Origin: Trileptium ribeirensis
Taxonomy: Eukaryota; Nematoda; Enoplea; Enoplida; Thoracostomopsidae
Direction of reading: 5' to 3'
NCBI GenBank assembly: GCA_030248225.1
Contig: JASANE010030053.1
Span: 17,189-81,188 of the forward strand
DNA length: 64,000 nucleotides
Part shown: piece by piece, positions 9,390 to 20,499 of the stretch
How positions within the stretch are numbered: the stretch's first letter is position 1
Layout: every line of letters begins with the position of its first letter
Notes under the pieces: model-generated
The model's database searches: none
The model's input: the letters and a program-made list of their open reading frames with translations, nothing else
Told to the model about the DNA's origin: nothing
Position numbers and translations under genes: made by a program

Positions 9390-10358
9390 GCGAGCGCAAG
9401 GATAGAGATAACGCATAGACCGCTAGGTAATTAAGCCAAAGCGTGCGAACAAGTAGAAAATCTACGTGTACGATAGGAGTGATCAGAGCAACTAAGACGA
9501 GTAACGACGAAACGCATCCAACCTGAATAGGGAATAATCCGTAGCAAACAGCCAATAGAATAACTCAGAGCGAATAAAGTAGGATCCAGACACAGCCAAC
9601 CAAGCTAAGTATTGCGGATAGTACAAACAACTCCTAAATAATCTACTTGTGGTATAAAAATCTAGTAAATTGAGCGAAACCCAATTAGGAATTATCCAGC
9701 AAAACTACTGAAATTTCAAATAACGGGAACTTCTGGGATTTGGCACTCCGGCGGCCGGACCTTTTCCTGGGGGTTCCTTAAATCCAAGGCATGGAACCAA
9801 TCCCTGACCCAAAATCTTGGAGGTACGTGCTGCGAAACAGCGAAATAATGTAATACTGTATATAGATATGATGTTATGTCATGTGAGGAACGGGGCCACA
9901 TATTGCTTTCACAAATAATAAACACTATTTTCAGGAAAATATTTTCCAAGACTAAAAATAAAACAAACTATCACAAAATATTATAGGCCATAAGGGAAAA
10001 CTTCCAAAATTACCGAAAATAAAGGGAGAAGGGACGCGTTTTTGGTGATAACCAAACAGTTTGATCGTCCTTCTACCCTCGTTTTAGCAAATTTTAGCAA
10101 ATTTTTAACAATTTTAGGAAATTTTTGGAATATTATTCGGAATTTAGGGCAATTTTAAGCCCAAACGGGTTAAATTCTACAACTTTCACGCCCAAACGGG
10201 CCAAATTTTCGAATTACACACCAATTTCATTTAATTGAAATCAAGGGCTGTACATCACACGGAATTAATCACGCAAAATTTTCACTTTTTCACATCTCAA
10301 CAAATTTAACTTACTACCATAAGTAAGGAGTCTATAAAATCCAAAAAATTTTAAGAGA
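9390..10358 (+). other. 3' untranslated region of element A, copy 1
   Basis: Non-coding DNA between the last ORF and the 3' LTR, collinear with 47788-48725. Conserved blocks include a segment around CCGGCGGCCGGA (about 9748) and a purine tract of about 20 bp ending GGGAGAAGGGACGCG (about 10018-10040). The latter resembles a polypurine tract but lies 320 bp before the LTR. A weaker purine-rich run (TTTTAAGAGA) directly precedes the LTR in both copies. Confidence 0.6.
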
Positions 10359-11636
10359 TGTAACAGCCCGAGTTTTGGTCGAAATCTCAAGTATCCAAAA
10401 TCAGGCCATAGGGGCCTCAAAATTCAATGGATAAAGGGCGATCGGATACAGGTGGAGCGTGGTCCGGACTATAACTTGTGCATTATTGTTCGTTGTTATA
10501 AAATAAACTTCATGTCATCATTATATTGTATTGATACGGTCACGTTCCACCAGCCCGAGGTGCGCGGGGTGATTTCGCACCCAAAATTGAATCAATATCT
10601 TATGGTTAGGGTATCCGATCGATCCCCGGACAATTATTGCTCTATATATATTAAAACGTTGTGTCATTTATTTGTGTTGAAGTATGGGACGGATGCGTAG
10701 TCGGATCGGCTGGGGACAAGGGGGAGAGATTTCGCGTTTTATCACAATTCGGCTTAACACTTTCGTCGATTAGGTGCCCCAGGCTCAGTCCAAATGCGCA
10801 TCCGTGGGCCGTAACGTATATATAGTTATCTGTCATCCGCTTATGTAATGTGTACCGTGTACGTGTCCGGGTGTCAGGATGGGTCGGGGTGGTGCGCTGG
10901 ACCATCAGGACAAAAATGCGTTTTGAGCTTTCTAATGTCTTGGGGACCTGGAAAGATCTATCCTGACACGCCGGGCAAGGAAAACTGTTATTTCATTAGT
11001 ATTCTAATTCATGTATGTTTTAAGGGACGTTTTGAGTACGTGGGAAGAAGGATAAAATCGATCTAAAATGACTAAATTTTCATTTTCAAGGGGTATAGAA
11101 ATTTTGGAATTTTGGGGGTTTTTATAGATTTCAAACAAAAAGGGGGATATCAAACTATCATCAGGACCCTATAAGGCTTCGAAATCACTCGTTCGGGTCA
11201 ACTTACTCCCAACCCGTAAATACTTATGGACCCCCAATCCGGCGTTTAAACTCTCAAACTTTAGGGCCCTAAATCGTCACAACTAAAACAAAAACTCCCC
11301 GACTTTTTGAGCCCTGCACCTTAATTGGGTCCTATACTAACTATCTTATTGAAAACCGGGGCCACCCGCCCCAACGGATCTTTACGGGACCCCCATAACT
11401 CAGTGGGGACCCAAAATTTCCCTATCGTCTACACATTTAACTGCTTCTAACGGGCCTCCTAGGGGAACTACATAAAATTTTGGGTTCTCATAAGTAGGCG
11501 ACCAGCCAGGGCATGGATACGATCCCACCTCCGGCCGCCTACGCCCTTCCGTTCCTGAAATATAATCAAAAATAAAAAAATCTAAACACATATAAAGCGC
11601 CTGAAGCGCTTATATATATCGCCATTGCTGAAAAGG

Positions 11637-11658
11637 CCTCGCGCCGACCAGCGCGAGG
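11637..11658. promoter_or_regulatory. Conserved hairpin in LTR U3
   Basis: CCTCGCGC, a 6-base loop, then GCGCGAGG: a perfect 8-bp stem. The identical palindrome occurs at 50019-50040 in the second LTR, while the solo LTR near 54400 has a decayed version. It lies about 320 bp upstream of the TATA box. It could be a protein-binding site or an RNA structure at a 3' end. Confidence 0.5.
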
Positions 11659-11972
11659 TTTGGTTGTTTACGCTGGCCTTTGGCAGCTTTCGGCCACTGC
11701 CCAATATAGCTTTGTTGTTGACCAGGACAAAATATTATTATTGTTATTTCGGCATAGGGCCACATCGTTGTTTGCTATAACCGACTTATAATTGCTGTTG
11801 CATACAAATGTAGGCGAATTCGTTTAGCGGCTGTTGTATTTTGTGTATATATATATATTCGTTTTTGCGGTATGTTGCCAAGTTATTAAAATTTCAAATT
11901 TTCAAATGTTGGAAATTTTCAGCCAAGTGGTGCTACAGAGGCCAGACAGAAAAAGGGGGGGTTTAAGTTAGG

Positions 11973-11980
11973 TATAAAAG
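11973..11980 (+). promoter_or_regulatory. TATA box of element A LTR, copy 1
   Basis: TATAAAAG followed by GAGACTGCCCGATTCCCCGAT-like sequence. The same TATA box and downstream block occur at 50333 and, in diverged form, at 54645. This is the likely Pol II core promoter, with transcription starting about 25-30 bp further on. Confidence 0.65.
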
Positions 11981-12315
11981 AGACTGCCCGATTCCCCGAT
12001 CGGAGCCAGTCGAGCTTTTAAGTTTAGGCTTTGGCGGTTGTCGCCATTTATTCAAACTTTCAATCTTTTTTGGGTTTTCGTTTTTTTTTCTTTTTCGTTT
12101 GAGCATGCCAGGGGTGGTTTCTCGCCGTGCCTCCACGGTGGAGAGCCTTCCCTGGTTTTCTTGCTTCTTTTCGATCAGCAAGGGCCGCCCTTTGCGGACG
12201 TTGGAGTGTCGGAAGGATGCTCCGCGCGCCCGTAAAGGGCGGACCCCGTTGAAATCTCAAAATTGCATCAAAATTAGTTAAAATTTTGCTCGCTCGCATC
12301 TCGACTGGTTCCCCG

Positions 12316-12353
12316 CTCCTCGGACGCCTTTTTTCGTTTTCAGGTCCGAGGAG
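12316..12353 (+). promoter_or_regulatory. Perfect stem-loop in transcribed LTR region
   Basis: CTCCTCGGAC pairs with GTCCGAGGAG across an 18-base loop. At 50674-50712 the same 10-bp stem is retained although the loop sequence has changed. The downstream arm directly follows a pyrimidine-rich CAG, so the hairpin could hide a splice acceptor, or act in genome dimerisation or packaging. It lies about 340 bp after the TATA box, within the RNA. Confidence 0.5.
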
Positions 12354-14177
12354 TGACCAAAATTTATCCTAAGCAATTGAAAGCGAGCAAACGCTCTTTT
12401 TAAGCAGAACTAGTCAAAATTGTTTAAGGCTTCGGGCAGTAAGCCAGAGATTTTGTTTAAGGTAGTTCGGGGCAAGTAAAATTTTATTCTAGGGATGAAA
12501 GCCGTTCAAAGTGAGGCACAAATTTCTTTTCTAAGGTCTGGTGCAAAGAAAGTGATGATAAGCGAGAGCCTGATTGAAAGCTGCCTTTCTAGATGAGCCC
12601 CTTTTACAATGTACATGAGGTAGACAGGGGACGTAGCCGTTTGCATCCTTTGGGTGACACGCGTTGTCCCCAATTGTTTGAGAATCGAACTTCAGCGTCG
12701 AATCCTCATTCGTTCGCTGTTTCTTTTGCTTCCGGTTAGATTTCGATGCAAACGACTGCGGGCCTGAGCGTAACAAAAAATTTTTAGGAGGCTCATCAGC
12801 TGAGCGTAGAGCGAAACAGAGACTGGAGCTGGCGGTGAAGCTAAGGTATACTGAGCCTTGGTGGGACGTGGGTTTTCTAACCGTGCAACTACGGGGAAAT
12901 CTACGTCGGCACCCTCTCCCGGAGCTCTCTGGGAGCGAGTTTCGAATTAGTTCGGATCGTGCGTGAGCCGCTCCAGTCGCTGCTGAAACTGGTACAAATT
13001 TAGAACCTTCGGTCCCGTTTTTCATTCAGAAGCCCGAATCACGTAATACAAAACCATTGAGGGATACTAGGTAACTAAACGTTAAGTGACAGGAGACTGT
13101 TCTCGGAAAATTGTTAGGGAATTCATCGGTCTCTGAAGCATTTCGTCTGGCCTGGTTAGATTAAAATTTTAGGGTGTCATTCAAGGATGGCTCGAAATGT
13201 ATTCCAGGGTGTCTTGTAGGGCACCCGACTAATTCTCGTTATATTGTGAATATTATTATAATTGAGTGTTGTATGCCCCGATTGGGCAGTGTCATATAGT
13301 GTGCCAAATGCAAAAAAGGGATCAATAGTAAAACGCTTGAACCGTGTGTCACTTCTGGAAGCAGTTCGGAATTTGGTTTAATTGTCCGATCACGCTAGTT
13401 TTAGGTTAACCATAGTAGCTCCGACAAGCACTCTTAAAGATCTATGAACCCAAGTCAATTTTAACCACAGTGAGCAATGCTTCTTCACCACCACGCCCGC
13501 CTGACTAAGTTCTCCCGCACGCCTCCGTCTCAGAGACCGAACCAGCGATCTTCTCAATATTTTGCATTATACTCGTATTATCAGAAAAGCCCCGCCGCCA
13601 TCCTTCCGCAGTAAATCGTCGCCTTGCACAACCCGTCGCTTAGGTTGCAACTCTAACAATCAAAATCTTGACTCTCAAGGGACTGGGGCCCTCGCCTCAG
13701 TGCCCTCTGAGTTATCATGAGCAATCAAGAACTAGGGAACATACCCGGACTAAGACTTTTAGGATTTGCGCACGCTTATAGTCTAGGCATCAGGGTCCGT
13801 TGTGCCATGCTCTAGGATTAGAAACATGACCAAGCGCATAGGGATACCCCAACGGGAGATCTCACTAGGACCAGAGAACCCCGTTTAAGGGATTAAGTGG
13901 ATAATGAGGGAAAGGCGAGTCAGCCTTACTACCTGTGAGCAGGCTTAAGGGTTGACTCTCCCTCGGGGGACCTTTATGCCACTAGATACGTGGGCCACTA
14001 TAGGGGCCAGGCCGAACACCCTGGTTAACCCGCCGGCAGCCTGCTAAGCTAAGCGGTTCCCCTAGGTCGTCGCATAGATCACCGGGGAGTCGTGGAAGCC
14101 GGGGTTGTCCGGGCACCACAACAGAGTAAACAGTGGTGCAGCTGGGATCCCTTAGGGCCAGAACTGGTCCTAGTACA

Positions 14178-15106
14178 TAATCACGCTCCACCAGCCCGAG
14201 GTTAGCGGGGTGATTTCGCATCTAAAACCGAATCAAAATCTCATGGTTCTGGTATCCGATCGATCCCAGGATTGCTATTACAATATAAATAATATTGATA
14301 TACTAGTGTGTAATTGATTTGCATTGGAATGCGGTACGGATGCGTAGTTGGATGGGCCGGGGACAAGGGGAAAGATTTCACGTTCCATTACAATCTGATT
14401 TAACAATTTTGTTGATTAGATGCTCCAGGGTCGTTTCCGGTGCGCATCCGTCAATGGTACATATTCATGTTTATTGTTGAATAATTGAATGTATACTGTA
14501 TATGGTGCCAAGTGTCAGGATGGGTCGGGGTGCTGTGCGAGACCCCCATGACAACAGCGCGTTTTATGGTGATTCGGGATCTAAGGGAAACCTATCCTAA
14601 CACACAGGGAAATGAAGAATTATTGTGCATATATAAATATTTCATGGGGTGCTGTGAGTAGTTGTTTCATATTTTAGGGAACGCTATGAAAATATGACCA
14701 AATGACTAAACTCAACTTAAAAAGGGGTACTTCATGATTTTGTAAATTTTGGGATCTTTTAATAGTTTAAATAAAAGGGGGGTGGTAGCATCGTAATAGG
14801 GGATCTTTCAGGCTTCAAAATTGTTCTTGCGGGTCAACCTAACCCCAACCCGTAAGTACTTATGACCCCCAATCTGGCGTTTAACATCCCAAACTTTACG
14901 GTTCTAAATCACCACATCTCAAACCAAAACTTCCCGATGTTTGGAGCTCTGTATCTTAATTGGGCCCTATACTAACCATTTCAGTGAAAATCGGGGCCAT
15001 CCGCCCCAACGGATCTCCACAGGATCCCCATAACTCATTTGGGACCCAAAATTTTACTATCGTGCACGCATTAAACGGCCTCTAACGGGCCTTCTAGGGG
15101 AACTAC
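14178..15106 (+). repeat. Truncated second LTR fragment of the element A family
   Basis: This begins abruptly within the LTR: TAATCACGCTCCACC corresponds to 48903, about 177 bp into the LTR. It follows the family through the block at 11451-11470 and stops at 15106, where a different LTR (TGTAACGAAAG) starts. It lies head-to-tail after a complete LTR and is broken at both ends, as nested insertion or recombination between LTRs would leave it. Confidence 0.7.
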
Positions 15107-17162
15107 TGTAACGAAAGAACAATCGAAATACTAGGGCTTAGGAAACACTAGTTACTCTGGACTTTAGGAAATGTCCGACTGTCGTTACAAAAAAAACGAT
15201 GAACCCTGATCTCTAACTCAATGTGCAGTTTAAATCAAATAGCCGCCCCAGAACACTTCTTATCACCTCAGATCCTTCTCTCAATGTGGCCTCTACGCTA
15301 TAATACTATCAAATTATACCCAAACAAAAATATCTCTGAGTAATTATAGACAATCAAATATACGTGACACAACACAATGACTATCTTCGTATCTATTGTG
15401 GTTCTCAACAAATGCCTCAATAATCGACCAGAAAACAACCAACATCCACCACAGTTATGTATCGTACAAATGATGATCAACAATCTACAACAACAATAAA
15501 ATAATTCTGTTAAAACATCGCCAAAGCGAGCAAACGCTCATTATAAATGTTCATCACCATGCTGCAGTGTCTCTATCTGTCTTCTTCCCAAAATAACTTT
15601 GTATCGCCTTAATTTTCACGAGCCGCGTGACTATCCACAATAATCGCCGAATAATAAGATGCTGAGATGCTGCTCGCGCGAGTAACCGATAAGCAAAGAT
15701 GCGTCAGTGCCGTAATATAAATGAACTGAAGCCCAAACTGTTTAATCTGCTAGCGAACCGAAGTAACCAGGTGATACCTCCACAACGTCTAACCCACGAA
15801 TTTAAGACTGACTTACGATAAACGCAGAAGTATGCTAGCGAAACGTCCTATCAACGAACGAACAAAAAAAATCACGCAATATCTAATAACTTGAAAACTG
15901 ACGAACAACAAACGTGCCGCGCAAACTGACGAACTCTACGACTGACGGATAATGTTGGCCCTCATCAAACCGCGTACCAGTTTATATGCTAAAATTTTAG
16001 AATGTCAAACCCAATGTAATTTTAAAAGTGGAATGGTTTTCAGACAGAAGCTTTCCGCTCAGGATGCATTGTATGAAAACTCGTCTTTGATAAATAATTT
16101 TCAAAACTAAATAATTCAGATGAAATTCGTAAATTAAGCCTATTATTTATAACTCAATTAGAATAAGTTATAAGTACCGAATCTTCCGCATGATATAAAG
16201 TGTCATGCTCACGATTTGTAGACACAAACAAAAGCTACACTACGTTCATAAGTAAAGTTATACCGAATTGAAATGTCATAATACTCCCCAAATGCCAGTC
16301 GTTAATTATAAATTTGCATATCGTTCAAAAATTTACAAAGAGCGGATTTCGAGACAACAACAAAATCTGGAACAATTAGATTAACCAAATCTATTAGACA
16401 GCGCAAAGTCATTACACTACAACAATAAATCTGCATCCCAAAACTTCGTAGATCGAAAAAAATAATAAAGTCCTCCAAGATAAAGTTAAAGAATATAAAA
16501 ACAATATGTATGACCTCCACGCCCCCATACAATATGCATACATATATACACGTAAATTCGTATTTAGGTAATGTCACAAAAGGCTCAATCGAGCACATAG
16601 GGAAGATTTGATTAAAGACCATTAAGATCAAAACCATAAAATAAATAGATAAACGTCCAGTGTAAAGAGGTGTTCTGTATACATGCAAGCATGCTAGCAC
16701 AACGCTGTATGTAAAACATCAAGATATTCAAAACAACAACATTTCTATTATGTATGAAGTAGCAATAACTATTCGGGCATACATTTGTGCTAAAAACATT
16801 GAAACACAAGTATGTAATAACCAAGGCGGTAGCGTGGTGATTACTATCTAAAAACTAAGCACATTTATTTAATTACAGCACCTTACGTAGAAGAATAGAA
16901 GGCTGAATATCTTAGATGAACAATAGACATGTGCCCCACCAATCTCAAACCGCATGAGAAAGTATCTTTGATTATAAATAAGGAGAAATTGCAAAGCGAG
17001 ATAGCAAACGAATCAGTTACCTATAGAATATATATATACAAATTCTATTTTCGACCATCTATATAGAATTATAGGTATTAGAACATTTGCGTCACAAAAA
17101 CGTAAGCAATAAAATTGGAAGACTAAAATTATTATAACAAAATTATAGCTTAATATCGTACA
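15107..17162 (-). repeat. LTR of gypsy element G, longer copy
   Basis: 2.06 kb collinear with 32923-34530. Read on the minus strand it begins TGTACGATATTAAGC and ends CGTTACA, a TG...CA-type terminus. It holds about 450 bp (roughly 15437-15900) that the other copy lacks. A minus-strand hydrophobic frame at 16302-16700 is not preserved in the other copy and is not called. It is either a solo LTR or the displaced 3' LTR of the element whose gag lies at 31-33 kb. Confidence 0.7.
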
Positions 17163-17164
17163 TA

Positions 17165-20100
17165 TGTAACAGGCCCGTTCCGGCCCGTTACGTGTCTTTT
17201 ACGTGATTTCGACGCTGAAACTGGTCAAATGTGCCTCGAATCGCACAAGACATAGTTTATGGGAACAGAACTTTCATGGGTTGCATGGTGCCATGGCCAT
17301 GGATAATCACTTTGTGTATTGTCATTGATGTTCTTACTATGCATATGATTTTGTCATTGTCATGTCTTGCCTTTGATATAATTTTGCCACTGCATGATTT
17401 CTCTTATAATTACATAATTGGACAGGCTCATGCGAGCCCAGAGGAATTGTGATAGGTTAGCTGATCAAGTTTAGGAGGATAAGGAGGGTACGAGAATCTT
17501 TGACCAGATTGAACAGAAAACTCGAACGGAACTCGACCGTTAGGAAAGGTTTCCACGCTAAAATTTCAAAATTTAGACCGTCCGGGAATAGGAGGCCTTT
17601 GACAATTTAAGGGATCGGAAAGTCATCAAAATCAAGACTATCAATTTTACCTGGTTCAAGCAAACCATAGCCTAATGGTCACGAAAGTAAGCTGAAACAA
17701 ATGGGTTACGGTAGTTTCCGATTACTCGGAAACAACGGACGTCGGGCCTGTTTATCTACCCGTAGCCGTCGAACCGTTGATATTTCTCAAAAATGTCTCG
17801 AGTACTTTTCGATAGAGAATTTTCTGGGCTCTCGAACGAGCTCAAAACATCACAAATCGCTGCAGGATTTCCTGAGATATTCCAGGGACAAACAGGCGAA
17901 AGTCCAACTAACAGCCATAACTTACGCTAGGTTTGGCTCGTGACCATGGTTCCGAGTGGACATAACCTAGGCTCATATGGAAATATAGTTATGCATATAT
18001 GTGTGTGTACCTGTGTGCTACTTGATTTTTCCGTCCCGATACTTCCATTTTTCCGCCCCCACCGGACAGATCCTCCCTTGTTATAGCATCTTGAACGCCC
18101 CAGAATGGCTTGACCAGCACCCTAACAACTGGTTTTTCTTATAACCGTCTGATCATTGATTGAACGTATGCGCGTTTTTAAGTGGTCTACCCACTTAGGC
18201 ACCTGACGAGGCCTGGCGGGTCTCGACCTGACCAATCATCACAACGTTATATTACTCATTTCCCTGTTTTGTAATTTACTACGAAAATTCGACATAAAAT
18301 TCCATCCGTTTATACCAACTCCGTATTTGACCCCAGACCCTAAATGCGCTCACGCGACCCCTCATTCTACTCGCCTGCTTCTAGCGAGTTCAACGATATC
18401 CCGCGGGTCTCCGCCCGACTCCTTGCTAGCCCGTCATAACCCGTCAAAGTGCTCCCAATTCGGCATACCGACTGAAAGTGGGCACGAACCAACCGAAAAT
18501 TTATTCCTAACTCGAAAGTAGGCAAATCGTCCCTCATTGTATTCACCACGTCGAGACCTCTCCAAAAATGCCCGGCGAGCTTCCGTCCGTTGCCCCGTTA
18601 GCCGGGGACGGCCGACAAAAGCGCCCCCACCACTATCAACACTCTCTCTATCCGTCGTGATTTTAGGGCCCTTCTAACCGCTGCCGTTAAGGCAGGGAAA
18701 TCAAATCGCCTTCCCAAGGCGAGTTCAATGATGTCCGGCGGACGTCGCTCCGCCCAACCTTTAGCGCGGGAGAGCCCGCTGAAACCCTGTATACTAATAT
18801 ATGTCGGAACCCAAAATTGGGTCCCGACCCGCCACTGCGTCTACCCCCCTCGTGTTTGGTATCGTTCGGCCCCGTTCTTCGTCCAGGGACCGAATTGCGC
18901 CCCAGCCCTTCGAAAATCCCTCGGGAACCCCCTGTCCCGCTCCCTTCCCGTGCCCCTTCTTTTCCGCTCTTTCTTTTTCTTTTCCTCTCTCTCTCTAACC
19001 GACTTCGTTGGTCGGTTGTCGCTGTTGTTGTCGTCGCGGTTGTGTTGTGTTTGTCGTTGTTGTTGTGTTTGCTGTGTGGTTGTGCTGTTGTTGTTGTTGT
19101 TCTGCGTGTTTCTGGTGTGAACTTGAGCGACCTTTCTGCCGCTCAGGTCGCCTGTGTGTCTCATGTGTAGTGTGTGTTTATGTGCTCATGAGTATTGTAT
19201 GTATATGTGTATGTATGTATGGATATAGAGATACATATATGTATATGTATATATATATAGTATATAAGGATTTGACAAAAAACAGGACACGTAGGGACAA
19301 GACGTACAAAACGACGTTAAATTTATAAGTTTTACGGACGACTGGACTAGGATAACTAGGAGGGACGGGGTGTATGTTTAGGGACCACCCGTAGGCTCCG
19401 GGAGTTCCTGAATAGGACCCCCGATAGCCCAACGGATACATAGGAATGTGCTGCGCCCCAGAACACGAAATAAGCTCGTTCCTACCTTCGGTTCCCCCCC
19501 TTCGGGACGTCCAAAGACGACCTGTCGGGATATTTGAAAAGCCATTAGCTAGGAATGTTAGGAATGTTTGGCTTTATCTTTTAAGCCAACATATAAACGT
19601 GCAATGTTTGGTAGTAAGATTTAGCCCCAGATGGCCTCTAAATAAGCTTAATTACGTGATGGATGACGCAGCTAACGCGCTAAATAGCTGGAATTTGACC
19701 TCAAATCGGTGAGTTAGCTGGGGGAAATTTGATGGATGAGGACCAGAAGACAAATCTGTCCTGAAATGAGGACAGATTTCCAGCATAATCCAAGTATTTT
19801 ATATGAAAACATTCAAAATTTTAAATTTGACGGGTGACCCAACCATTTTTGAAGAACAGTTGGGGGGATAACAGTCGATTTAGGATTAGGTAATAGGTTT
19901 AAGAGATCTGAGTAATGATCTTCAGATCTATTCTTGACGTAATTTTAAAAGTTACGCTGGAATTTGTGCTAAAACTCACAGATGGTCGACCTCCGAGTAT
20001 TCGGAGGGTTCAAATTTGATGTCGGCGATTTTCGATTGAAGCCGACTCTCTCTAAAGGGGACCCAGGGATTACGATAGCTGTCAAAAATAAAATCTTGGG

Positions 20101-20499
20101 AATTTTTCGATTGGGCGGTTTGAACTCGAAAAAGTGGGCGTTAAAAGACCATCGCTGATTGGATGGCGACAATATCGCCATCCTTCAACACAGCTGAAAA
20201 TTTTGAGGCGACGACTACCGCGTCGTCTCTTCGAATCAGTTCGACTTCGGCAGCGCGGAGTTCGGTCGATTTTACTGACCGGCTCCGACGCTTGAATTTA
20301 TTATATGGTTTCGCAGCTTTTGTTACTCTTTCGTGTTTATCTTTTTCCACTTGCGTTTGGAATGGGATTCGACCGACGGAGGACCCGCGTAGACAACTTT
20401 CGTCTCGCGGAAGGGGACTAGCTATCGCTGTCCCGGATCAAAGGTTGTAAGTCAGGAAGAGAATCGAGTGAATGGGGGTTTATTTTCCCCAGAGCAAAA
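17165..20499. other. CpG-rich LTR-like DNA, no gene recognised
   Basis: This begins TGTAACAGGCCCG, resembling the start of the A and C family LTRs, and is clearly richer in CpG than the AT-rich DNA nearby. It contains an imperfect direct repeat (about 18385 and 18718), a GTT/TTG-rich stretch at 19014-19110 and a TATA/TGTA microsatellite at 19196-19262. No long coherent frame is present. It is most likely an LTR of another family or the outer part of element C, but no 3' end could be placed. Confidence 0.35.
19014..19262. repeat. Simple repeats: TTG-rich then TATA/TGTA-rich
   Basis: A stretch dominated by TTG/TGT triplets is followed, after about 85 bp, by alternating TA/TG dinucleotides. The Val- or Cys-rich open frames read through here result from the repeat composition. 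Confidence 0.7.

Larger units (their letters stand above)
5150..14177 (+). mobile_element. Element A copy 1: 5'-truncated gypsy-like retrotransposon
   Basis: This is the 3' half of an LTR retroelement: integrase C-terminal extension, two accessory ORFs, a 1-kb 3' untranslated region and a 3.8-kb LTR. It is collinear over its whole length with 43540-52889. Copy 2 has an integrase core directly upstream, which identifies the family as Ty3/gypsy-like. Gag, protease, reverse transcriptase and the integrase core are missing here, replaced at about 5150 by a purine-rich block. The element could not move by itself, but both accessory ORFs are open. Confidence 0.85.
10359..14177 (+). repeat. 3' LTR of element A, copy 1 (3.8 kb)
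   Basis: The LTR starts at TGTAACAGCCCGAG and ends at ...CTGGTCCTAGTACA. Both boundaries recur: the start at 48726 and 53142, the end at 42027, 52889 and 54952, where different sequences follow each time. The U3 part of about 1.6 kb leads to a TATA box at 11973. About 2.2 kb of R and U5 follow, with several blocks strongly conserved against the 48726-52889 copy. Open frames inside it, such as the minus-strand one at 12531-13025, are not preserved at full length in the other copy. At 3.8-4.2 kb this is exceptionally long for a gypsy LTR. Confidence 0.8.

Noticed and set aside
12531..13025. 164-codon minus-strand frame inside the LTR
   Set aside because: Copy 2 has only a 63-codon remnant in this place; the DNA is conserved but the reading frame is not.
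16302..16700. 132-codon hydrophobic minus-strand frame in LTR G
   Set aside because: It is interrupted in the second LTR copy, and its hydrophobicity follows from AT-rich composition.
19008..19328. Val/Cys-rich frame
   Set aside because: It is a translation of a TTG/TGT simple repeat.
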